Assembly: GCF_000463075.2 (NCBI RefSeq)
Contig: NZ_AVAQ01000014.1
Location: 1 to 54,870, forward strand
Reading direction: 5' to 3'
Source of the DNA: Lactiplantibacillus plantarum EGD-AQ4
GTDB taxonomy: Bacteria; Bacillota; Bacilli; Lactobacillales; Lactobacillaceae
Length of the DNA stretch: 54,870 nt
Shown: positions 8,866-18,141 of the stretch, piece after piece
How positions within the stretch are numbered: the stretch's first letter is position 1
Layout of the letters: each line of letters starts with the position of its first letter
Program-made: the position numbers and the translations under genes
The notes under the pieces: model-generated
Databases searched by the model: none
What the model saw: the letters and a program-made list of their open reading frames with translations, nothing else
Told to the model about the DNA's origin: nothing

Positions 8866-10254
8866 ATGAAGATGCAAGTTGCCGAAATTGCCAAGGCCGT
8901 TGAAGCGGTCAATGCCGAACAGGCTTGGCCCGACGTCAATGTAACGGGAGTGGCGTTTGATAGCCGGCACCTGCAAGCGGGGGATTTATTCATACCGCTG
9001 ATGGGTGCCAATGATGGTCATCAATATATTCAAAGTGCAATCGAGCACGGGGCCGTTGCGACCTTATGGGCCAGCGACCACGCCGACAATGTTCCTGAAA
9101 GTATCCCGGTGATTATGGTCGCGGACACGTTGACCGCGTTACAACAACTGGGCCAGTATTACTTACAAAAAATCAATCCGAAGGTCGTCGCCGTGACGGG
9201 CAGTAATGGGAAGACCACGACCAAGGACATGATTGCCAGTGTGCTGAGCACGCAGTTTAACGTCACCAAAACGCATGCGAACTTCAATAACCAGATTGGG
9301 GTGCCGGTCACTTTACTTAGTATGGAACCTAACACCGAGGTCGTAGTGGTCGAAATGGGCATGGACCATTTCGGCGAGCTCGACTTTCTCAGCCGCTTAG
9401 TTCAACCAGATGTCGCGGTGATTACGATGATTGGTGAAGCACACATTGAATTCTTCGGCACGCGTGACCGGATTGCGGATGCCAAGTTAGAAATCGTCCA
9501 CGGACTCAAAGAAGATGGGACCTTCATCTTCAATGGTGATGAACCGTTATTACAAGAACGGGCCAAAGAAGTGAGTCAACATCAACGGACCTTTGGGTTA
9601 GATGCGACGAACACCTTAGCGGGTAGTGAAATCACGACTAGTCGTTCACAGACGCAGTTCAAAGCGAGTTTGTGGCCGGACGCAACTTACACGATCCCGA
9701 TGATGGGCGCCTACAACGTCAACAATGCCTTGGCCGCACTCTTAGTTGGTGACACGTTCCATATTCGACCAGCGGCTGCGCAACAAGCCATCGCGAGTTT
9801 CGTGCCAACTGAGAACCGGACGGAATGGCTGACTGGCCAACGTGGTGAAGCGATTTTGAGTGACGTTTATAATTCTAACCCAACTGCTGCGCGGCGCGTA
9901 TTGGCCGCATTCGCTGCGGTTCCGACCAAGGGCAAACGGATCGCCGTTTTAGGAGATATGCTCGAATTGGGGGACCAATCGGACGCCTTACACATGAGTC
10001 TGGCCAGTGAACTCGATCCGGCCACGATTCAAAGCGTGTACTTGAATGGTGAACACATGCGAGCACTGGCGGAAGTTTTGCAAGATAAGTACCCGGCTGG
10101 TAGTGTCCACTACTATGCGACGGCCCAACAGCCCCAACTGATTGACGCCTTAACGGCAGCGGTTGAAGCTGACGACCAAGTCCTATTGAAGGGGAGTCAC
10201 GGCATTCATCTAGAAAATATCTTGGCTGCCTTGCAAGCCGCACCTGAAAAATAA
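8866..10254 (+). CDS. murF: UDP-N-acetylmuramoyl-tripeptide--D-alanyl-D-alanine (or D-lactate depsipeptide) ligase
   Basis: MurF adds the terminal dipeptide unit to UDP-MurNAc-tripeptide, the last cytoplasmic precursor step. In this lactobacillus group the natural unit is D-Ala-D-lactate (family knowledge, not visible here). The three Mur ligase domains are in order: N-terminal UDP-substrate domain, central ATPase with GSNGKTTT (about 112-119), and C-terminal domain with NSNPTAARRV. ATG 8866 (MKMQVAEIAK) is chosen because GGAGAG ends 10 bases upstream; an in-frame ATG at 8848 would add six residues with no SD. The length is 462 residues. cshA follows after 253 bases with its own promoter. Confidence 0.94.
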   Translation: MKMQVAEIAKAVEAVNAEQAWPDVNVTGVAFDSRHLQAGDLFIPLMGANDGHQYIQSAIEHGAVATLWASDHADNVPESIPVIMVADTLTALQQLGQYYLQKINPKVVAVTGSNGKTTTKDMIASVLSTQFNVTKTHANFNNQIGVPVTLLSMEPNTEVVVVEMGMDHFGELDFLSRLVQPDVAVITMIGEAHIEFFGTRDRIADAKLEIVHGLKEDGTFIFNGDEPLLQERAKEVSQHQRTFGLDATNTLAGSEITTSRSQTQFKASLWPDATYTIPMMGAYNVNNALAALLVGDTFHIRPAAAQQAIASFVPTENRTEWLTGQRGEAILSDVYNSNPTAARRVLAAFAAVPTKGKRIAVLGDMLELGDQSDALHMSLASELDPATIQSVYLNGEHMRALAEVLQDKYPAGSVHYYATAQQPQLIDALTAAVEADDQVLLKGSHGIHLENILAALQAAPEK

Positions 10255-10274
10255 AATTTTAACCATATAAATTA

Positions 10275-10358
10275 AGAGGCCCTCGCGGTGACTAGGTAAT
10301 GGTGACGCTAACATGAATTTTGACACGTCATTTCAACGCTGATCATTGCGGGGGCCTT
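10275..10358 (+). other. Large hairpin between murF and cshA, weak terminator-like
   Basis: AGGCCCTCGCGGTG pairs with CATTGCGGGGGCCT (with G-U pairs) around a loop of about 55 bases. It is followed by TTGCTTGCTTATTT rather than a clean T run. It could end murF transcripts. The T-rich part after it also forms the -35 of the cshA promoter. Confidence 0.45.
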
Positions 10359-10360
10359 GC

Positions 10361-10389
10361 TTGCTTATTTAGAATAACCGGTGTATGAT
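10361..10389 (+). promoter_or_regulatory. Promoter of cshA
   Basis: TTGCTT (10361-10366), a 17-base spacer and TATGAT (10384-10389). The predicted 5' leader is about 110 nt long. Confidence 0.65.
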
Positions 10390-10430
10390 AATTCAGTTGT
10401 ACCATTTGAAAGTCAGACCGTTGGCTTACA

Positions 10431-10471
10431 TGACAGCGTCTTACGGGAAACGGATTTTTTCCTAGCTGTCA
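10431..10471 (+). promoter_or_regulatory. Structured 5' leader hairpin of cshA
   Basis: TGACAGC (10431-10437) pairs with GCTGTCA (10465-10471), and inside it GGAAA can pair with TTTCC. It lies between the promoter and the AGGAGGA of cshA. Long structured leaders are common on cold-shock RNA-helicase genes, and this may respond to temperature or to helicase level; that is inference. Confidence 0.45.
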
Positions 10472-10507
10472 GTAATCCCATGGTGTCATCCTTAGGAGGA
10501 AACATAT

Positions 10508-12088
10508 TTGAAGTTTACAGAACTAGGCTTATCCGATAGCCTACTTAAAGCAGTTCAGCGGGCCGGCTACGAAGAAGCGACCCCGATTCAAGCCGAAACC
10601 ATTCCAATGGTGCTAGAAGGCAAAGATGTGATTGGCCAAGCACAAACCGGTACTGGGAAGACCGCCGCGTTTGCACTACCAATCTTACAACGCTTGGATT
10701 TTAACAACCATAACATTCAAGCTTTGGTGGTTTCACCAACGCGTGAATTAGCCATCCAAACTCAGGAAGAAATCTTCCGTTTAGGTAAAGACGAACGGGC
10801 TAAGGTCCAAGTCGTTTACGGTGGTGCTGATATTCGGCGCCAAATCAGAAATCTGAAACAAAATCCTCAAGTTATCGTAGGGACACCTGGTCGATTACTT
10901 GACCACATTCGTCGTGGGACGGTCAAATTAGACCACGTCAAGATGTTAGTTCTTGACGAAGCTGACGAAATGTTAAACATGGGTTTCTTGGAAGACATCG
11001 AATCAATCATCAAACAAGTGCCGGACGAACGTCAAACAATGTTGTTCTCCGCAACGATGCCACCAGAAATCAAACGGATTGGTGTGCAGTTCATGAAGGA
11101 ACCGCACCACGTTAAGATCAAGTCGAAAGAAATGACTGCCGACACGGTCGATCAATATTATGTTAAGGCCAAGGAATTCGAAAAGTTCGATATCATGACT
11201 CGGTTATTCGATGTTCAGGCACCTGAACTCACCATCGTGTTTGGTCGAACTAAGCGTCGGGTCGATGAATTATCTAAGGGTCTCGAAGCACGTGGTTACA
11301 ACGCTGCTGGGATTCATGGTGATTTAAGTCAACAACGGCGGACGCAAATCATGCGTCAATTCAAGGCTGGTAAGTTGGATATCTTAGTTGCAACTGACGT
11401 GGCTGCCCGGGGACTAGATGTCTCTGGTGTGACCCACGTGTACAACTATGATATTCCACAAGATCCTGACAGTTATGTTCACCGGATTGGCCGGACTGGC
11501 CGGGCCGGACATAAAGGGGTCTCATTGACCTTCGTCACACCAAATGAAATGGAATATTTGCGGGTCATCGAAAAGTTGACCAAGAAGCGGATGTTACCAT
11601 TGAAGCCACCAACTGAATCCGAAGCTTTTGCTGGCCAATTGGCTGCTGCCGAAGCGGACGTTGATACGTTGGTTGCGAAGACTTCAACTGATAAGTACGC
11701 CACACAAGCTGCTGAACTCTTGCAGAAGTATGATGCGACGGACTTAGTTGCGGCCTTGTTAAATGATTTGACCAAGGACGATGCTTCTGCTGTTCCTGTT
11801 AAGATTACCCCAGAACGGCCATTACCTCGCCATAAGGGCGGCGGTAACAACCGTCGTGGTGGTTATCGTGGCGGTAACCGTGGCCGGAACAACAGCCATG
11901 GCAACGGCCGTGGTGGCTACTCACACAATGGTCGTAATCGCGATCGTGACCGCAATGGTCGTGGCGATCGTAAGAGCAACGGTTACAAGAGTCGTAGCCG
12001 TGACGATAACCGGAGCAACAACCGGAATCATGATGACGGTCGCAAGCAAAGCAGTAAGCGGAGCTACACGATCCGGACGAATGATTAA
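10508..12088 (+). CDS. cshA: DEAD-box ATP-dependent RNA helicase (CshA)
   Basis: CshA unwinds RNA for ribosome assembly, mRNA decay and cold adaptation. Motifs in order: Q motif ATPIQ (about 24-28), Walker A AQTGTGKT (45-52), PTREL, DEAD (150-153), SAT (181-183), ARGLD, and HRIGRTGRAG. After the two RecA domains and a spacer, residues about 440-520 form a low-complexity tail rich in Arg, Gly, Asn and Asp (GGYRGG, GRGGY, NRDRDRNGRG), expected to bind RNA. The start is TTG at 10508, fixed by AGGAGGA at 10494-10500, 7 bases upstream; the residues MKFTELGLSD are the usual N-terminus. The length is 526 residues. It is monocistronic with a good terminator. Confidence 0.95.
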   Translation: MKFTELGLSDSLLKAVQRAGYEEATPIQAETIPMVLEGKDVIGQAQTGTGKTAAFALPILQRLDFNNHNIQALVVSPTRELAIQTQEEIFRLGKDERAKVQVVYGGADIRRQIRNLKQNPQVIVGTPGRLLDHIRRGTVKLDHVKMLVLDEADEMLNMGFLEDIESIIKQVPDERQTMLFSATMPPEIKRIGVQFMKEPHHVKIKSKEMTADTVDQYYVKAKEFEKFDIMTRLFDVQAPELTIVFGRTKRRVDELSKGLEARGYNAAGIHGDLSQQRRTQIMRQFKAGKLDILVATDVAARGLDVSGVTHVYNYDIPQDPDSYVHRIGRTGRAGHKGVSLTFVTPNEMEYLRVIEKLTKKRMLPLKPPTESEAFAGQLAAAEADVDTLVAKTSTDKYATQAAELLQKYDATDLVAALLNDLTKDDASAVPVKITPERPLPRHKGGGNNRRGGYRGGNRGRNNSHGNGRGGYSHNGRNRDRDRNGRGDRKSNGYKSRSRDDNRSNNRNHDDGRKQSSKRSYTIRTND

Positions 12089-12132
12089 AGTCAACTCACA
12101 AATTAAATCGGCTTAATATCCCGTTAAGCCCA

Positions 12133-12162
12133 AAGGTCGAGCGCAGGCTCGGCCTTTTTTGT
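12133..12162 (+). terminator. Terminator of cshA
   Basis: AAGGTCGAGC pairs with GCTCGGCCTT around GCAG and is followed by a T run. Confidence 0.9.
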
Positions 12163-12410
12163 TGGCATTAATGCTAAAATCGAGTGAGGGACGCAACGGT
12201 ATTGGATATAGTGGCTGACCGGTTGCTTCTCAATTTTGACCAGTAGACGACGATTACTCATGTTGACGTGAAAAGATTGCGTGCACTGCCCCTTTTATCC
12301 AACCGGTAGCTGTGGTAAATTGGAAACATCAACCTGAAGCGACGGAATTGGGCAGTTTTTTCGTTAGGCTGCTTGCTGTGCGTAAATTCAAAAATGTGAA
12401 GTAGATGGCT

Positions 12411-12694
12411 TGTTCGTCAGCCGATGCGCACCCTATTCCGACCTCCGGGGCTGGCTGACAACGCTGGAACGCAGCCGACATCGATTTGAAGGCACGCAGA
12501 AGATCACTGCGTAATTTCAAATACGAGTCTTATTCTAAGCCGGAAGAAGACCACTTCCAGCTAAGAATAATTTGGCTACTGAGCATTGCCCAGAATGCCT
12601 GGAAGCCGGCCTAGGACGACATCACAACAGAAGGTTTGTGTGAACTCGCATTATTTCCAGCGGTCCTAAGCTGGCCGCTTTTGACCTTGAAATC
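12411..12694 (+). repeat. Dispersed structured element, one-arm hybrid copy (copy B)
   Basis: It begins like the left arm of the long copies (TGTTCGTCAGCC, GACAACGCTGGAAC) and ends like their right arm plus tail (CAGAATGCCTGGAAGCCGG, then the CCAGC/GCTGG tail hairpin). The spacer and most of the right arm are missing. Its second stem is AGCCGA (12473-12478) with TTGGCT (12572-12577), where copy C has AGGGCG with CGCCCT. The side hairpins are ATTTGAA/TTCAAAT and TTATTCT/AGAATAA. The hybrid basal stem pairs poorly, as expected of a recombination product. The flanking 12163-12410 shows nothing recognisable. Confidence 0.85.
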
Positions 12695-12741
12695 TGGTTA
12701 CACAATCAATCATGATAATGACTAAAAGAGGGGGGATCAGC

Positions 12742-13104
12742 GTGATTTATGGGACCGGGATTGATTTAACTGAGCTAAGTCGGATTCAGACGATTTTGGC
12801 GAAGGGATTGAAGCTACCTGAAAAGGTCCTCACTCCCGCTGAACAAGCGGTGTTTGCACGTTATCCGTTAAAACGGCAAGTTGAATTTTTAGCAGGACGT
12901 TTTTCAGCCAAGGAAGCCTACAGTAAGGCGTACGGGACTGGCATCGGTGCTGCGGTTGGGTTTCAAGATATTGAAATTTTAGATAATCAGCATGGCAAAC
13001 CTGAGATTACGCGGCATCCATTTGATGGGCCGGCCTGGGTCTCAATTTCGCATACAGATACGTTTGTCATGACACAAGTTATATTGGAAAGAGGCAATTT
13101 GTGA
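12742..13104 (+). CDS. acpS: Holo-[acyl-carrier-protein] synthase
   Basis: AcpS transfers 4'-phosphopantetheine from CoA to a serine of acyl carrier protein, activating it for fatty acid synthesis. Motifs are GTGIDLTEL with Asp8 (magnesium) and RFSAKEA with the second metal-binding acid. The GTG at 12742 ([11 protein letters not shown]) is preferred over the upstream in-frame ATGs at 12712 and 12718, because AGAGGGGGG lies at 12727-12735, about 6 bases before it, and the family starts here. The product is 120 residues, typical. Its stop TGA overlaps the alr ATG, so the two are co-translated, an order also seen in Bacillus. Confidence 0.95.
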   Translation: MIYGTGIDLTELSRIQTILAKGLKLPEKVLTPAEQAVFARYPLKRQVEFLAGRFSAKEAYSKAYGTGIGAAVGFQDIEILDNQHGKPEITRHPFDGPAWVSISHTDTFVMTQVILERGNL

Positions 13105-14231
13105 TGGTTGTAATTGGGGAACACCGCCACACGCAAGTCACAGTTGATTTGCAGGCAATTAAGACAAATATTAGTGCAGAAATGGCGCAAAAGGATGAGC
13201 TAACGGAACTCTGGGCAGTTGTTAAAGCCAACGGTTACGGCCACGGCATCATCCAAGTGGCACAGGCAGCTAAGGAAGCCGGTGCAACTGGTTTTTGTGT
13301 CGCTATTTTGGATGAAGCACTGGCCTTGCGGGCTGCTGGGCTCACCGAACCCATCTTAGTGTTGGGTATCACGGAACCTGAATTTGCACCGCTAGCGGCA
13401 GAGAAGAACATCTCGCTCGCAGTGGGAACGCAGGAGTGGCTCAAAACAGCGGCCGCAATTTTGACGGCTAACGAGGTCGTCACACCGTTACACGTTCACC
13501 TGGCACTAGATACTGGTATGGGCCGCATCGGCTTTCAAACGCCTGCCGAATTAGCTCAGGCGGTCGCAGTACTTCGCCAGCCGAAGTCACCCTTTGATTT
13601 TGAAGGTATCTTTACGCACTTTGCCACGGCTGACCAAGCCGATGACACGTACTTTACGCATCAACTGAACCAGTGGAAGAAGCTGATTGCGGCAGTGGAT
13701 GAACTGCCAAAGTATGTGCACGTTTCGAATTCTGCGACGAGTTTGTGGCATCAGGCTTGCAACGGTAACATGGTTCGGTTTGGTGTGGCCTTGTATGGAC
13801 TGAATCCGTCTGGCCGGGAGCTCAGCACCCCATATCCACTGCATCCGGCACTGTCTCTAACGGCTCAGTTGACGTTTGTGAAACGGCTTGCTCGCGGTAA
13901 ATCAGTGAGTTATGGTGCCACGTATACGGCTGACCAGGATGAATGGATTGGGACGGTGCCGATTGGGTACGCTGACGGTTATGAACGCCGACTCCAGGGC
14001 TTTCACGTCTTAGTCGACGGTGAATTCTGTGAAATCGTTGGTCGGGTCTGTATGGACCAGTTAATGGTTCGTTTACCCCATGAGGTTCCTGTCGGTGCCA
14101 AGGTAACGCTAGTTGGAACGGATGGCGACAACACGATTACGTTACAAGATATTGCGGATTACTGTGGTACGATTCACTACGAAATTGCCTGTGGACTGGC
14201 CACACGGGTGCCGCGCGTTTACGTTGATTAG
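13104..14231 (+). CDS. alr: Alanine racemase
   Basis: This PLP enzyme converts L- and D-alanine, supplying D-Ala for peptidoglycan and teichoic acid. Lys41 in [10 protein letters not shown] binds PLP. The second catalytic base is the Tyr of SYGATYTA near residue 265. The C-terminal beta domain contains [11 protein letters not shown] and [13 protein letters not shown] 13104 shares its A with the acpS stop (TGATG); the frame also has a GTG at 13101. GGAAAGAGG lies 9 bases upstream. The length is 375 residues. Confidence 0.96.
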   Translation: MVVIGEHRHTQVTVDLQAIKTNISAEMAQKDELTELWAVVKANGYGHGIIQVAQAAKEAGATGFCVAILDEALALRAAGLTEPILVLGITEPEFAPLAAEKNISLAVGTQEWLKTAAAILTANEVVTPLHVHLALDTGMGRIGFQTPAELAQAVAVLRQPKSPFDFEGIFTHFATADQADDTYFTHQLNQWKKLIAAVDELPKYVHVSNSATSLWHQACNGNMVRFGVALYGLNPSGRELSTPYPLHPALSLTAQLTFVKRLARGKSVSYGATYTADQDEWIGTVPIGYADGYERRLQGFHVLVDGEFCEIVGRVCMDQLMVRLPHEVPVGAKVTLVGTDGDNTITLQDIADYCGTIHYEIACGLATRVPRVYVD

Positions 14232-14283
14232 ACTAACATTTAGTTGTTAAAATCGAAATACCGCTGACAACTCAGTAAATATT

Positions 14284-14328
14284 GGTTTCAGAAAGTCGCG
14301 CTGACTTTTTGGAGCCTTTTTATTTTTG
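14284..14328 (+). terminator. Terminator of acpS-alr
   Basis: A 14-bp stem (GGTTTCAGAAAGTC / GACTTTTTGGAGCC, with G-U pairs) around GCGCT is followed by TTTTTATTTTT. Confidence 0.9.
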
Positions 14329-14381
14329 AACAATTAGGGAATCAGGATTATGGGTGACTATTCGGGCATCCTGTGCTGGCT

Positions 14382-14472
14382 TCCAACGTTTGCAGAAATG
14401 CCTGGAAATCAGTGCAGGGCGAACCAATCATTGCAGGTTTATACTGACTTGCTTTGCTTTTTGCGGGCTGTG
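14382..14472 (+). repeat. Decayed right-arm end and tail of the dispersed element (copy G)
   Basis: CAGAAATGCCTGGAA and the following GTGCAGGGCG match the right-arm end of the long copies (for example 21908-21932). They are followed by a degraded tail (GCAGGTTTA, CTTGCTTTGCTTTTTGCGGG) that aligns with GCAAGTTTACG and CTCGCTTTGTTTCCAGCGG. Similarity is clearly lower than between the other copies. The rest of 14329-14670 holds no convincing gene. Confidence 0.55.
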
Positions 14473-14670
14473 TTTGACATTAAATCACTAAAAAAATCTA
14501 CTTCGGTAACACCCTCTAGACATAAGTTGAGGCCATTTCTACTAATTAGTCTTTGGATTAAATTGGTAAACGGTTGCTAAAAGTGAATGATTCATGCTAT
14601 CATGAGTAGCAAGATAGTTATATTGGGGCACTATCAGTTATCTGGGTATCGAATAAAGGGAGATGAGGCG

Positions 14671-15063
14671 ATGGCTGCAGCTGACATTAAGCGTGGTGAT
14701 ATTTTCTATGCAGATTTATCACCAGTCGTGGGCTCCGAACAAGGGGGCATGCGCCCAGTGCTAATCGTACAAAATAATGTCGGTAACCATTACAGTCCCA
14801 CGGTGATTGTTGCAGCAATTACTGCCAAGGTTCAAAAAGCGAAAATGCCCACCCACGTGAACATTAACGCTGCCCATACGGGGATTGAAAAAAATTCGGT
14901 TGTATTGTTAGAGCAAATTCGAACGATTGATAAGCAACGGCTTAAAGATCGGGTCACGCACTTGGATGACCAAACGATGCGCCGAGTTGATAATGCGTTA
15001 CAAATTAGTATCGGGTTAGCTGACCGAACACGACGACGGCCACAACGCACGTTCCAATCATAG
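14671..15063 (+). CDS. MazF/PemK-family endoribonuclease toxin
   Basis: This 130-residue protein of the CcdB/PemK fold has the family landmarks [19 protein letters not shown] (substrate-loop region), [17 protein letters not shown] and [15 protein letters not shown]. Such proteins cut mRNA at short sequence sites. The upstream part of the open frame (from 14587) is not homologous; ATG 14671 follows GGGAGATGAGG and begins [10 protein letters not shown] as in relatives. Alr-then-toxin is the Bacillus ndoAI-ndoA arrangement, but no antitoxin-sized frame with an SD is visible between alr (ends 14231) and this gene. It may use an unlinked antitoxin or have a different role. Confidence 0.9.
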   Translation: MAAADIKRGDIFYADLSPVVGSEQGGMRPVLIVQNNVGNHYSPTVIVAAITAKVQKAKMPTHVNINAAHTGIEKNSVVLLEQIRTIDKQRLKDRVTHLDDQTMRRVDNALQISIGLADRTRRRPQRTFQS

Positions 15064-15133
15064 TCAATCGATGGGGATAAATTATTTACATAATTGAGCT
15101 ATTTCGGTGCGATGACCGAGGTTAATAATACGG

Positions 15134-15173
15134 GCCACTGATTCAGAGTAATTGCTGAATCAGTGGCTTTTTT
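15134..15173 (+). terminator. Terminator after the MazF-like gene
   Basis: A perfect 13-bp stem (GCCACTGATTCAG / CTGAATCAGTGGC) is followed by TTTTTT. Confidence 0.95.
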
Positions 15174-15393
15174 AGTGCTGCAATTTTTGGAGTTGATTGG
15201 CAACTTGTCTTGAAGCTTTTTTAATGCGGGCGCGATGATAGCTGTTGATGTTAATCAAGGGAAGAAATGACCACTGATGCAGGCGCTTTAGTGCGGGAAT
15301 TTTTTGGGGGTTATCAGCTGTTGTTGGTAATCCTGTTTGGGGCGTGCCACTGACTGCAGTATTTTGATCGTAAGGTGGTCTGAATCGCGCCAT
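15172..15393 (-). CDS. Doubtful small minus-strand ORF
   Basis: This 73-codon frame encodes a basic protein (MARFRPPYDQ ... RIKKASRQVANQLQKLQH). It has no recognisable domain and no SD before the ATG (the upstream bases are AACCGG). It ends exactly at the terminator at 15134-15173, which is nearly symmetrical, so the position is not absurd for a gene. It is listed only because nothing else fills the gap 15174-15662. Confidence 0.25.
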   Translation of the reverse strand: MARFRPPYDQNTAVSGTPQTGLPTTADNPQKIPALKRLHQWSFLPLININSYHRARIKKASRQVANQLQKLQH

Positions 15394-15662
15394 CCGGTTA
15401 GTCTAAGCATACCAGCCACGCTTGCAATTTTGACTAGCAAATCAACCTGAGCTCAAAAGGCCACTGACCAAACTAACGGCTAAATCAATCATGTTTCAGT
15501 CCCACGCCGCAGTCACGGGATACCGACTTCCAGCTAACTACCAAGCCCTGAACAACGATTGCGTTATGGTTGCCTTTTCACCAGGCGTTAGGTAAGCTAA
15601 TTGGACCCAGAGTACGGAACCAATGAGTCACCCGCAGATGGTGTAGAAAGGATGGGCGAATC

Positions 15663-17645
15663 ATGAGTAAGCAGACGCAGTTAAGTAAGCGCCGCGCCGC
15701 CGGTCTGTTAGTGGCGATGGGCGTGGTATATGGCGATATTGGGACGAGTCCCCTCTACGTGATGAAGGCAATCGTGACCGGTCAAGGCGGTCTGCAAGCC
15801 GTTGATGAAACTTTTATGTTAGGGGCGGTCTCGTTGGTGTTTTGGACGATGACGCTGTTAACAACAGTCAAGTACGTGATGATTGCGCTCAATGCGGATA
15901 ATCACGGTGAAGGCGGTATTTTCTCCTTATTCGCATTAGTCCGGCACCGTGCCCGCTGGTTGGTGGTGCCGGCGATGATTGGTGGTGCCGCACTATTAGC
16001 CGATGGGGCGTTGACCCCCGCAGTGACGGTGACGACGGCCATTGAAGGCTTGCGTGATGTGCCAGCTTACGTACAGCTATTCGGGACGGGCCAGCAAGCC
16101 ATCATAATCATTACGTTGACGATTATTACGGGCTTGTTCATGTTGCAACGTTTCGGTACCAATACGATTGGAAAGCTATTTGGACCCATCATGCTCGCGT
16201 GGTTCACTTTTCTAGGTCTGAGCGGGCTCCTGAACTTGACGCACGATTGGACGATTTTGCGGGCGCTCAATCCTTACTATGCCGGCATGTTACTGATTAG
16301 TCCCGCCAATAAAGTCGGTATTTTGATCTTAGGGAGTGTCTTTCTGGCAACGACGGGGGCGGAGGCGTTATATAGCGACCTCGGGCACGTTGGTAAGACC
16401 AATATTCGATTGAGTTGGCCGTATGTCAAAATCTGCTTACTGTTGAGCTACTTCGGACAAGCCGCTTGGATTTTGGGCCCCGGACAGGCGCGGCAGGGTA
16501 ACGTTAATCCGTTTTTTGCTATGTTACCGGCTAATTTGACGATGGCTGCCGTTATTTTTGCGACGGTCGCCGCGATTATTGCGTCGCAGTCACTGATCAG
16601 TGGGTCGTTTACCCTGGTCAGTGAGGCGATTCGGCTCAAATTGTTCCCACGACTGTTCACCACTTATCCCGGAAATGCGGTCGGTCAGATGTATCTGCCA
16701 GCCGTCAACTGGGGTCTCTGGGTCGTGACGAGTTCCCTGGTACTGTTCTTTCAAACCAGTGAAAAGATGGAAGCCGCCTATGGACTGGCGATTACATTGA
16801 CGATGCTCATGACCACGACGCTGATTTACGCTTATATGCGCCAAAAACGAGTGCCGATTATCGGTGCCGGCAGTCTGACCGCTTTCTTTGCGGTGATCGA
16901 GGGTGTCTTCTTAGTAGCCAGTGCCGCCAAATTCTGGCATGGAGGCTACGTGGCTGTCGGGCTGGCACTAGTGATCTTCTTAGTGATGACCATTTGGTAT
17001 CGGGGCGAACAACTGGTGAAGCAGCATAGTCAGCCGCTCAGCTTGAGTCAGTATAAGTCGCAGTTGGCCCATTTGCGTGATGACCAAACGATCGATAAGT
17101 TCCAAACCAACGTCGTCTTCTTAACGAGCCGCATGGACGGGGACCAATTGGAGCGGCAGGTCCTGTATTCGATTCTAGACAAGTGGCCCAAACGTGCGGA
17201 TGTCTACTGGTTCGTCAACGTCACGATCACCGATGAGCCGTATACCGCTGAATACACGGTCGACACGCTCGGCACCGATTACGTGGTAATGGTCAAACTC
17301 TACCTGGGATTCCGCGTGCGCCAAGATATCAACCGCTACCTGCGAACGATCGTCCGTGATTTGATGGCCTCAGGACGGTTAGCCTCACAGGAACAGACGT
17401 ACTCGGTGACACCGGGACGTGACGTGGGCGATTTCCGCTTCGTCATCATTGAGGAAAAGTTAACGAATAGTAGTCGCTTATCCCGATTAGACCGGTTGGT
17501 ACTTGAAACGAAGTTGGCGATTAAGAAATACGCGACGACGCCCGCCAAATGGTTTGGACTGGAATTTTCAGAAGTCACCGTGGAGACCGTTCCGATTTTA
17601 TTTAGTGAGATTCCCGCTTTACCGATTACGGAGAAACAACTCTAG
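15663..17645 (+). CDS. kup: Potassium uptake permease Kup
   Basis: This is a proton-coupled potassium importer in the membrane. It starts with the family signature [14 protein letters not shown] (about 20-33) and then shows about twelve membrane helices to residue about 445. A soluble C-terminal domain of about 200 residues contains [11 protein letters not shown] and the DRLVLETKL region. The 660-residue length is normal. The ATG at 15663 follows AAAGGATGG. In related lactic acid bacteria Kup activity is inhibited by cyclic di-AMP (family knowledge); nothing in this sequence proves that here. It is monocistronic. Confidence 0.95.
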   Translation: MSKQTQLSKRRAAGLLVAMGVVYGDIGTSPLYVMKAIVTGQGGLQAVDETFMLGAVSLVFWTMTLLTTVKYVMIALNADNHGEGGIFSLFALVRHRARWLVVPAMIGGAALLADGALTPAVTVTTAIEGLRDVPAYVQLFGTGQQAIIIITLTIITGLFMLQRFGTNTIGKLFGPIMLAWFTFLGLSGLLNLTHDWTILRALNPYYAGMLLISPANKVGILILGSVFLATTGAEALYSDLGHVGKTNIRLSWPYVKICLLLSYFGQAAWILGPGQARQGNVNPFFAMLPANLTMAAVIFATVAAIIASQSLISGSFTLVSEAIRLKLFPRLFTTYPGNAVGQMYLPAVNWGLWVVTSSLVLFFQTSEKMEAAYGLAITLTMLMTTTLIYAYMRQKRVPIIGAGSLTAFFAVIEGVFLVASAAKFWHGGYVAVGLALVIFLVMTIWYRGEQLVKQHSQPLSLSQYKSQLAHLRDDQTIDKFQTNVVFLTSRMDGDQLERQVLYSILDKWPKRADVYWFVNVTITDEPYTAEYTVDTLGTDYVVMVKLYLGFRVRQDINRYLRTIVRDLMASGRLASQEQTYSVTPGRDVGDFRFVIIEEKLTNSSRLSRLDRLVLETKLAIKKYATTPAKWFGLEFSEVTVETVPILFSEIPALPITEKQL

Positions 17646-17789
17646 GAAAAACGCTCATTTTATTTTAATTTAAACGGTGCTTTTTACAGTCAATCTAAGT
17701 TGCGCTGAGCATAGATAAAACGGCTTGTATCATCTGATAACTGAATGCTCGCGATTATTCTGCGCCTAAACATTCATTTAAAAATTAGG

Positions 17790-17817
17790 TTGACAAGTGT
17801 GAACTTAAGACTATAAT
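17790..17817 (+). promoter_or_regulatory. Promoter of the T-box controlled ABC transporter
   Basis: Consensus TTGACA (17790-17795), 16-base spacer, consensus TATAAT (17812-17817). It precedes the T-box leader by about 25 bases. Confidence 0.88.
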
Positions 17818-17847
17818 CTAATTATATTCTAATGATTCACATGCAGT

Positions 17848-18112
17848 GATGGGATAAGTAAGCTAGTTGGACGCAGCACAGAGAGCCGGGGCAGGTGCAA
17901 GCCGGTATGCGGACACAGCTGAAAATGGTCTTGGAGCATTCAGTGCCGAATGATTAAGTACTGACGGTGGTCCCCGATAGCGGACAAGGGTATCTCAATT
18001 CAGTGAGATTGACGTACCTGATGAGGACTATTTTGTGAGAAATAGTCGAATTAAAGGTGGTAACGCGAGTAATCGTCCTTCTGTCATAACGGCAGTGGGG
18101 CGATTTTTTTTA
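17848..18112 (+). promoter_or_regulatory. T-box leader, specifier read as ATG (methionine)
   Basis: Stem I shows GGGATAAGTA on its 5' side, then AGAGAGCCGG, GGTGCAA and CCGG at its tip. On the 3' side is GAAA-ATG-GTCTTGGAGC; by the usual GAAN-codon-purine pattern the specifier is ATG at 17925-17927. A stem III hairpin (GACTATT/AATAGTC) follows. The antiterminator has the T-box sequence GGTGGTAACGCG (18056-18067), and the competing terminator is at 18071-18112 (AATCG...CGATT then T8). Uncharged tRNA-Met would be expected to let transcription into the transporter genes. The T-box itself is certain; the codon is an inference from alignment by eye. Confidence 0.9.
18071..18112 (+). terminator. 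Conditional terminator of the T-box
   Basis: AATCGTCC pairs with GGGGCGATT around an inner CTGT/GCAG pairing, followed by eight T. The antiterminator GGTGGTAACGCG is its alternative partner. Confidence 0.85.
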
Positions 18113-18141
18113 TTATTTTATTTATTTGGGAGGTTTCGCAT

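Noticed and set aside
11781-12116. 111-codon frame overlapping the end of cshA
   Set aside because: It is a shadow of the repetitive Arg/Gly codons of the cshA tail (Val/Ala/Thr-rich product).
14350-14580. 76-codon frame between alr and the toxin-like gene, considered as an antitoxin
   Set aside because: No SD, no DNA-binding or acidic C-terminal antitoxin pattern, and it overlaps the relic of the dispersed element.
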